In this document: one piece after another, positions 6,825-11,133 of the stretch
Position numbering within the stretch: the first letter of the stretch is position 1
Layout of the letters: each line of letters starts with the position of its first letter
Assembly (NCBI GenBank): GCA_020061685.1
Contig: JAGUXU010000123.1
Coordinates: 1-11,133 of the forward strand
Direction of reading: 5' to 3'
Source of the DNA: Candidatus Omnitrophota bacterium
GTDB lineage: Bacteria > Omnitrophota > Gorgyraeia > Pluralincolimonadales > Pluralincolimonadaceae
DNA length: 11,133 nucleotides
The notes under the pieces: model-generated
Seen by the model: the letters and a program-made list of their open reading frames with translations, nothing else
Database searches by the model: none
Told to the model about the DNA's origin: nothing
Made by a program: the position numbers and the translations under genes

Positions 6825-9155
6825 TTATCTTCGATAATATTCCGAATCCATGTAATACTCTGCTAATTTAAGGTCCTTCATGACCTTGTGAAAAACCTCT
6901 GCCAGTCCGGGATCTCCCGACAATAAGTTCCTGCCTTCTTCTGAATCCGTACGTAAATCGACCACGCTTTCATGCAAACCGCGCGAAGTCAATATTTCGC
7001 CTGTGGACGGCTCACGGGCGCAGATCTTATGGTATCTCTTATCGCTGTTCCTGATAACGATCTGGTATCCTTCCTTATATATAAGTTCGCTTACCGCAAA
7101 ATCTTTTCCCCGGATCTTCCCGGATGGATCAGGGAAAAAACTCCTTGAATAAAAAGGCGTCTTTGCTTTAATGCCGGCTATATCGAGCAGGGTCGGATAG
7201 AGGTCTACATTCGCTTCCACAAGCTCGTCCACGACCGCGCCTTTATCTAGGCCGGGAGAGAATAAAAGAAGGGGGACTTCCACCCTGGCGTCCTTCAGAT
7301 TGTAAGAACCGTCTTTCAGGAAGGAATCCTTTTCGAACTGCGTCATGCCGTGGTCAGAAGTCAATATGACATGCGTATTTTCTCTCAATTCCGAAGAGTT
7401 TATTTTATCAAATAATATCCCCAAAAACATGTCTACTTCCTCTAACTTATTTTCATAACTCTTCTTATAGTATCTCTGCAGCTCTTCGGGCACTTTCTCG
7501 AAGATCTGCTTAAAATATATCTTTCGAATGTCCTCAAAGCCGGAGAGATTATCCCTGTAATAATAAGGCGACCTCGGGAAGAAAGGCATGTGAGTATCAA
7601 AGATATGCAAGATTATAACGTTATTCGAATCCTTATTATTTAACATGGCCTCATAGCAGGACAGGATACCATCGATATGACTACAAGAAGCGTTCCTTCC
7701 GGTCTGTTTCCAGATGAAACGGTCGAAACCCCTCGAGTAACCATATAGTTGATTCGCCAAACGATGAGATATGTAAGCGAAGGTCTGATAACCATTTTTC
7801 TTCATAACCTCGGCCAGCAAAGGATGCCGCCCCGGGAGGCGCTGGAAGAAGTTCTTGCCGACCAGCTGATGATGGGACGGGTAGAGGCCTGTCATCATAG
7901 AAGCAAAAACCGGTCTTGTCCAAATTTCCTGCGAAAACGCATTTCTAAATATAATCCCGTTCTTGAAGAATCTGTCTATAGAGGGTGTTGTCGTCCTCCC
8001 TTTGTCGTAAATACCCAGATGGTCAGGTATTACTCCGTCGAGTATGATCACCACTATGTTTTTATTATTCGCCCTGTGCGTTATGTTCGGATAGGAGACA
8101 TAGACCTCTTCCTGCGTATTCACGCTTTTAACCTCTATATTCAAAGAAGAGAGTTTCTTCTTCTTGAATTCGGACAGGTCAAGTTCATAATCGTTCCAGC
8201 CGTCGAGAAGCGTATCGATTTTTTGAGTAATAAAAGCCCTCTTACCCTCCGTGTCTGAACCAAGGACTACTTCAAATCTTCCTCTTCCGGACCTACGGCC
8301 GCCCGTTTTTAACGCCGCTCCTAACTTTAAAGAACCGCAATCACCGCTCAACGGAAAAGAAAGTTCAAGCGGCCTGCTTGAGGATATCCGGAAACAATTA
8401 CGCGTCTCATCTTTGATTGTTTTTTTCAACCGTGTGACACCGGATCTTACCGTAGCTCCGGGCATAAATGGGTCGGCCGCCAATTGGCTGTCAAAAAAAT
8501 CCGCGTCGGGAACTTCGGTATCTACATAAGGGGGGTCGCAAAAGAGGGTGGCGAAAAAAGACATTAAAACTAGGACCGATATTAAACCCACGAGAATCGG
8601 GAAACCGGTAATAAAATAAACGAGGACCAAGCCGGACATAAAAGCAGAGGCCGCCAAAACCTTTGCGCTGTTAAAGAACAATTTATCCTCTATATCGTCT
8701 CCGTATCTTTTAATCTTAAATATCTTGAGAATAAACGAAAAGACCTTCGAGAGAACAAGTAAAAAGAGCCGCCAGACGCTTCTGAAGAAGAAGAGCAGAG
8801 ACGAGGAATAGGCCGCTTCTCCTATCCCCACGCTGTATATCCTGACGCGCTTCCAGAGCAGAAATGATATGAAAAGATCTACAAATACGCTATCTTTTCC
8901 GCCGGGCCGTTCATATCCGTAATATACCAGATCGAACCACGTTGTAAATAGCCTCAGCCATAAAGAAACTATAGCCTTTATATCCGTGGCCGAATTTAAT
9001 TCTAATAGATGGAACTTCTCATCTTTCGGGAATCGCTCTAAAGAAGTCCGTTCGGCAATAATATAAAAATGCGCCTCGGGAAAGTCGTCCCGTAGCCGGG
9101 CCATCTTCTGCCCGAATATGTCTGCCCGGAGGGTCCTTATAACAAGTATCTTCAT
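6825..9155 (-). CDS. Membrane-anchored alkaline-phosphatase-superfamily (sulfatase-like) transferase or hydrolase with Thr nucleophile
   Basis: A 776-residue multidomain protein. The cytoplasmic-looking N-terminus (1-110; MKILVIRT, then RLRDDFPEAHFYIIAE) resembles the start of a family 9 glycosyltransferase Rossmann fold. Hydrophobic stretches at about 119-147 and 166-206 should be membrane segments. A beta-rich region (about 230-360, GWNDYELDLSEF) looks like a jelly-roll module. The catalytic domain (about 365-680) shows ILDG (371-374, metal Asp), IWTRPVFASMMTGLYPSH (411-428), HIFDTH (517-522) and TSDHG (599-603). The nucleophile position holds Thr413, not the Cys or Ser of formylglycine sulfatases, and the CxPxR motif is absent. 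That favours phosphoglycerol- or phosphoethanolamine-transferase-like chemistry, or phosphatase. Start: ATG 9155 overlaps the neuB stop as ATGA, preferred over GTG 9173. It probably modifies an extracytoplasmic glycan; substrate unknown. Confidence 0.8.
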   Translation of the reverse strand: MKILVIRTLRADIFGQKMARLRDDFPEAHFYIIAERTSLERFPKDEKFHLLELNSATDIKAIVSLWLRLFTTWFDLVYYGYERPGGKDSVFVDLFISFLLWKRVRIYSVGIGEAAYSSSLLFFFRSVWRLFLLVLSKVFSFILKIFKIKRYGDDIEDKLFFNSAKVLAASAFMSGLVLVYFITGFPILVGLISVLVLMSFFATLFCDPPYVDTEVPDADFFDSQLAADPFMPGATVRSGVTRLKKTIKDETRNCFRISSSRPLELSFPLSGDCGSLKLGAALKTGGRRSGRGRFEVVLGSDTEGKRAFITQKIDTLLDGWNDYELDLSEFKKKKLSSLNIEVKSVNTQEEVYVSYPNITHRANNKNIVVIILDGVIPDHLGIYDKGRTTTPSIDRFFKNGIIFRNAFSQEIWTRPVFASMMTGLYPSHHQLVGKNFFQRLPGRHPLLAEVMKKNGYQTFAYISHRLANQLYGYSRGFDRFIWKQTGRNASCSHIDGILSCYEAMLNNKDSNNVIILHIFDTHMPFFPRSPYYYRDNLSGFEDIRKIYFKQIFEKVPEELQRYYKKSYENKLEEVDMFLGILFDKINSSELRENTHVILTSDHGMTQFEKDSFLKDGSYNLKDARVEVPLLLFSPGLDKGAVVDELVEANVDLYPTLLDIAGIKAKTPFYSRSFFPDPSGKIRGKDFAVSELIYKEGYQIVIRNSDKRYHKICAREPSTGEILTSRGLHESVVDLRTDSEEGRNLLSGDPGLAEVFHKVMKDLKLAEYYMDSEYYRR

Positions 9156-10213
9156 ACCTCTACATCTTTCCACGTCAATACATCGCCTTCCGTTAAGTCC
9201 CTTCTCAGCCTCTTGCCTAATATCTTGTCAAGGAATCTCGGGAGAATGCCGTTTTGCGGCGCGGGCCTTAATATCTCAATGTCCGCCTTTTCAATCGCCT
9301 TCCCTTTCTTTAAATCCCGGACCGCATGAATACACCTTCTTTGCAGGATCACGGTCTCGGATTCGGAGGGATAAACGCGCTTTTCTTTATTCCCGAGCGC
9401 TTTTTCAAGAAGCCTTATATCTCTCGCCATCTGTTTAAATCGAACGTGATCCATAGCGAAAGAATGGTCAGGGCCGGGCCGTTTCCTGTCGTCCGTAAAG
9501 TGCTTTTCTATCACGCTTGCCCCTAACGCAACGGCGCCCAGCGGAACGACATAACCCGGATCGTTGGTATGATCGGAATAACCGACGAGGACGTTAAATC
9601 TTTCCCGCAGGAACTGCATCGCCTTTATATTCGCATCTTCAAAAGGACACGGATAGTTGGTCACGCATTGCAGTAAAACAATATCCTTATTGCCTTCCTT
9701 CCTAATTATTCCCACTGCCTCCTTTATCTCTTGTATCGTGCTCGCCCCGACGCCGATGACTACAGGCCTATTTTTCTTTGCGACGTGCCTTAAGATCTGT
9801 GGGAAGGTTATATCGCCGGAGCCGATCTTTATAAAAGGAACGCCGAGCTCGTCTAGCATATCGACGCCTTCGATGTCGTATGGACTCGACGAAAAGTCTA
9901 TCCCCTTCAGCCTGCAGTATCTTGCGAGTTCTTTGCTCCATTCCCTGCGGAACTCGGCGTCTTTATAAACTTCGTAAACGCTTTTTTTCCAATTACGCTG
10001 GAAAGATGATGATTTTTTCCCGAAACATTTCGCGCAGATTATCTTATCGGTCTTAAAGAATTGGAATTTTGCGCAGTCGGCGCCGCTGTCTTTCACCAAA
10101 TCGATAAGGCGCTTCGCCCTGCCGATGTTCCCGTCGAAATTCGAGCCTATCTCCGCGATTATATAGACGGGCTGTCCGTCTCCGATAATCTTTTTTCCGA
10201 TCTTTATCTTCAT
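9152..10213 (-). CDS. NeuB-family nonulosonate (sialic/legionaminic/pseudaminic acid) synthase
   Basis: NeuB-family enzymes condense phosphoenolpyruvate with a six-carbon N-acetyl sugar to give a nine-carbon 2-keto acid in the cytoplasm. The 353-residue length is typical. The TIM-barrel part (about 1-280) shows IIAEIGSNFDGN (18-29), GADCAKFQ (44-51), KGIDFSSSPYD (103-113), FIKIGSGDI (127-135), LLQCVTNYPCP (180-190), GYSDHT (211-216), GASVIEKHFT (231-240) and GPDH (247-250), covering the substrate, PEP and metal sites of the family. The C-terminal antifreeze-like SAF domain covers about 290-349, with RRCIHAVRDLKKG, LRPAPQNGILP and LGKRLRRDLTEGD. Between about 58 and 83 is a Lys/Ser-rich loop. 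Start ATG 10213 follows the stop of the glycosyltransferase gene by 1 base with no clear ribosome site; it overlaps the next gene by 4 bases. Whether it is NeuB, LegI or PseI cannot be told from sequence alone. Confidence 0.92.
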   Translation of the reverse strand: MKIKIGKKIIGDGQPVYIIAEIGSNFDGNIGRAKRLIDLVKDSGADCAKFQFFKTDKIICAKCFGKKSSSFQRNWKKSVYEVYKDAEFRREWSKELARYCRLKGIDFSSSPYDIEGVDMLDELGVPFIKIGSGDITFPQILRHVAKKNRPVVIGVGASTIQEIKEAVGIIRKEGNKDIVLLQCVTNYPCPFEDANIKAMQFLRERFNVLVGYSDHTNDPGYVVPLGAVALGASVIEKHFTDDRKRPGPDHSFAMDHVRFKQMARDIRLLEKALGNKEKRVYPSESETVILQRRCIHAVRDLKKGKAIEKADIEILRPAPQNGILPRFLDKILGKRLRRDLTEGDVLTWKDVEV

Positions 10214-10214
10214 C

Positions 10215-10877
10215 TTATCTGAACTTGGAGAATATCTTGAGGAAGGTCTTGAATTCCGCCCAATTGGCCTCCAACCTTTTGCCGAACATAAATCTGGAAT
10301 CGTCTTTCCTTTTATTCAGCCTTATCGGTTTCTCTATCACCTTGAATCCGTTTTTCTGCGCATTGAATATAAGTTCCGTCCCTATAGAACCGGAATGGTC
10401 GAAATACCCTATCTTTTTATAAACGGCATCCCTGTATACCTTAAAACCGCACAGCGGGTCACTGATGCCTAATTTGAGCTTGGAATAAATATGAAAAGCC
10501 CATTCGGCAAACCTGGCATGTTTCGGCCGTTTCCCGACAACGATATCCGCTTCGCCGTTCAATATCGGCGACAATAGAGCCGGTATATCAGAAGAGACAT
10601 GCTGGCCATCGGCATCAAATGTTATAAATATATCCGCCCCCAGGTCATTTGCCACCTTGAATCCCTCCTCAAGACTTTTATCGTATCCCTTGTTGACAGC
10701 GTGCCTGATGACAAGGGCGCCGGCGCTGCCGGCACTGCGGCCTGTCTTGTCCGCACTCCCGTCATCGACTACGATAACTTGGCTAACATGCCTCAGCAGG
10801 TCCCTGGTGACATCACCGATCGTTCCCTCTTCATTAAATGCCGGAACGATAGCGATCGTTTTTAAGTTCTTTGACAT
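10215..10877 (-). CDS. Family 2 glycosyltransferase, dolichol-phosphate-mannose-synthase-like
   Basis: A soluble 220-residue GT-A glycosyltransferase that probably moves a sugar from a nucleotide donor to a lipid phosphate at the inner face of the membrane. Motifs: VPAFNEEGTI (11-20), VVDDGSADKT (36-45), FDADGQH (87-93, the DxD metal site) and DPLCGFKVYR (140-149), as in the DPM1/DPMS group. No membrane segment is visible, so it lacks the C-terminal TM pair of ArnC/GtrB-type enzymes. The ATG at 10877 has only a weak ribosome site (AGCGGAT region). It is first in the glycan block, downstream of the promoter at 10910-10938, and its stop is 1 base from the neuB-like gene. Acceptor and donor are not predictable. 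Confidence 0.88.
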   Translation of the reverse strand: MSKNLKTIAIVPAFNEEGTIGDVTRDLLRHVSQVIVVDDGSADKTGRSAGSAGALVIRHAVNKGYDKSLEEGFKVANDLGADIFITFDADGQHVSSDIPALLSPILNGEADIVVGKRPKHARFAEWAFHIYSKLKLGISDPLCGFKVYRDAVYKKIGYFDHSGSIGTELIFNAQKNGFKVIEKPIRLNKRKDDSRFMFGKRLEANWAEFKTFLKIFSKFR

Positions 10878-10891
10878 ATCCGCTTTCTAAG

Positions 10892-10909
10892 AAGTATCCT
10901 AAGTATACT
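10892..10909. repeat. Tandem 9-bp repeat in the untranslated leader of the glycosyltransferase gene
   Basis: AAGTATCCT at 10892-10900 is followed at once by AAGTATACT at 10901-10909, 8 of 9 identical. It sits between the predicted -10 box and the start codon, around the expected transcription start. It may be an operator or chance in an A/T-rich leader. Confidence 0.35.
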
Positions 10910-10938
10910 ATTTTAACACAATTTTGCCTAATGCTCAA
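10910..10938 (-). promoter_or_regulatory. Probable promoter of the surface-glycan block
   Basis: The -35 box TTGAGC (10933-10938), a 17-base spacer and the -10 box TAAAAT (10910-10915), preceded by TG one base away, make an extended -10 promoter. It overlaps the miaB stop codon and its first base is the edge of the 30-bp repeat copy 2. Transcription would begin about 25 bases before the glycosyltransferase start codon. Confidence 0.6.
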
Positions 10939-11133
10939 CAAGACTGCCTACCAATGTATGCCCAAAGACCGAATCTATCTTTACCTTCTTTATCGTCCCG
11001 ATAAGCGCGCTTCCGCCTTCAAATACGGCTTTTATGTTCTGCCTGTTCCTTCCGGTCACTTTATGTTTTTCCTTTCTGCATATATTTTCGACAAGGACTT
11101 CGGCCTGCGTGCCGATGAACTCCTTGTCCTTCA
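10928..11133 (-). CDS. miaB: tRNA-2-methylthio-N6-dimethylallyladenosine synthase MiaB, C-terminal TRAM domain, 5' end outside window
   Basis: The last 67 or so codons of a radical-SAM methylthiotransferase. MiaB thiomethylates the i6A37 made by MiaA. Visible is only the RNA-binding TRAM domain: GTQAEVLVE, KHKVTGRNRQNIKAVFEG, LIGTIKKVKIDSVFGHTLVG and the TAG stop at 10928-10930. The layout (EVLVE, TGR, VFEG, LIG..VKI....TLxG) matches MiaB-type TRAM ends; a RimO or MtaB paralogue is possible because the radical-SAM part is not seen, but miaA nearby favours MiaB. The codons for FGHTLVGSLV are the 30-bp repeat copy 2. No terminator follows; a promoter for the next genes overlaps the stop. Confidence 0.8.
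   Translation of the reverse strand, partial: KDKEFIGTQAEVLVENICRKEKHKVTGRNRQNIKAVFEGGSALIGTIKKVKIDSVFGHTLVGSLVEH
10938..10967. repeat. 30-bp direct repeat, copy 2, at the 3' end of miaB
   Basis: Identical to 5517-5546. It encodes FGHTLVGSLV three codons before the miaB stop, where the TRAM domain is expected to end in a TLxG-type strand, so this is probably the native copy. The distance between copies is 5421 bases. Confidence 0.9.

Noticed and set aside
7749..8258. Plus-strand open frame of 169 codons (and others such as 2090-2542)
   Set aside because: Lies wholly opposite a well-supported minus-strand gene, shows no recognisable motifs, and is best read as a shadow.
9156..9173. GTG start giving the phosphatase-superfamily protein six extra residues
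   Set aside because: The ATG at 9155 forms an ATGA overlap with the synthase gene and gives the natural MKILVIRT beginning.
1..11133. CRISPR arrays, tRNA or rRNA genes, transposase or integrase genes
   Set aside because: None seen. The only long repeat is the single pair of 30-bp copies, and no integrase-like protein is encoded here.

Overview
The window is a compact bacterial locus in which every supported gene is on the minus strand, so it reads from high to low coordinates. No stretch longer than about 115 bases lacks a gene. Starts include ATG and TTG, Shine-Dalgarno sites are AGGAG-like, and a perfect CIRCE element is present. Secreted SPOR/TPR and NeuB-type surface-sugar genes point to a Gram-negative-style envelope. 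The gene order and protein flavour would fit an uncultivated lineage such as Candidatus Omnitrophota, but that is a guess; no taxonomic marker in the window settles it.

Reading direction, first part (11133 to about 10930): the 3' end of miaB (TRAM domain). Second part (10877 to 5661): four genes that look like one transcription unit for surface-glycan work. They are a DPM1-like family 2 glycosyltransferase, a NeuB-family nonulosonate synthase, a large membrane-anchored alkaline-phosphatase-superfamily protein with a threonine at the nucleophile position, and a PP-loop N-acetyl sugar amidotransferase (WbpG/PseA family). The first three joints are a 1-base gap, an ATGA overlap and a 24-base gap. 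A good promoter lies just after the miaB stop. Third part (5617 to 2622): a secreted TPR/SPOR protein, miaA and hflX, tightly packed or overlapping. Fourth part (2653 to 1): hrcA-grpE-dnaK, driven by a promoter buried in the last codons of hflX and controlled by CIRCE, with dnaK running off the window.

The main oddity is an exact 30-bp direct repeat. One copy is the last coding part of miaB (10938-10967). The other (5517-5546) is in the same reading frame inside the signal-peptide region of the SPOR gene. The two copies bracket the whole glycan block, about 5.4 kb. miaA and miaB, which act in succession on A37 of tRNA, lie on either side of it. This suggests a surface-sugar cassette inserted into an older miaB-SPOR-miaA-hflX-hrcA-grpE-dnaK order, or else an assembly join at a short repeat. 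The SPOR protein's current N-terminus looks chimeric as a result.

Functionally the window joins tRNA and ribosome maintenance (MiaB, MiaA, HflX) and protein folding (HrcA, GrpE, DnaK) with a surface-glycan cassette that could make and decorate a nonulosonic or acetamidino sugar. The CMP-sugar synthetase, glutaminase partner and polymer-export genes that such a pathway needs are not in this window.
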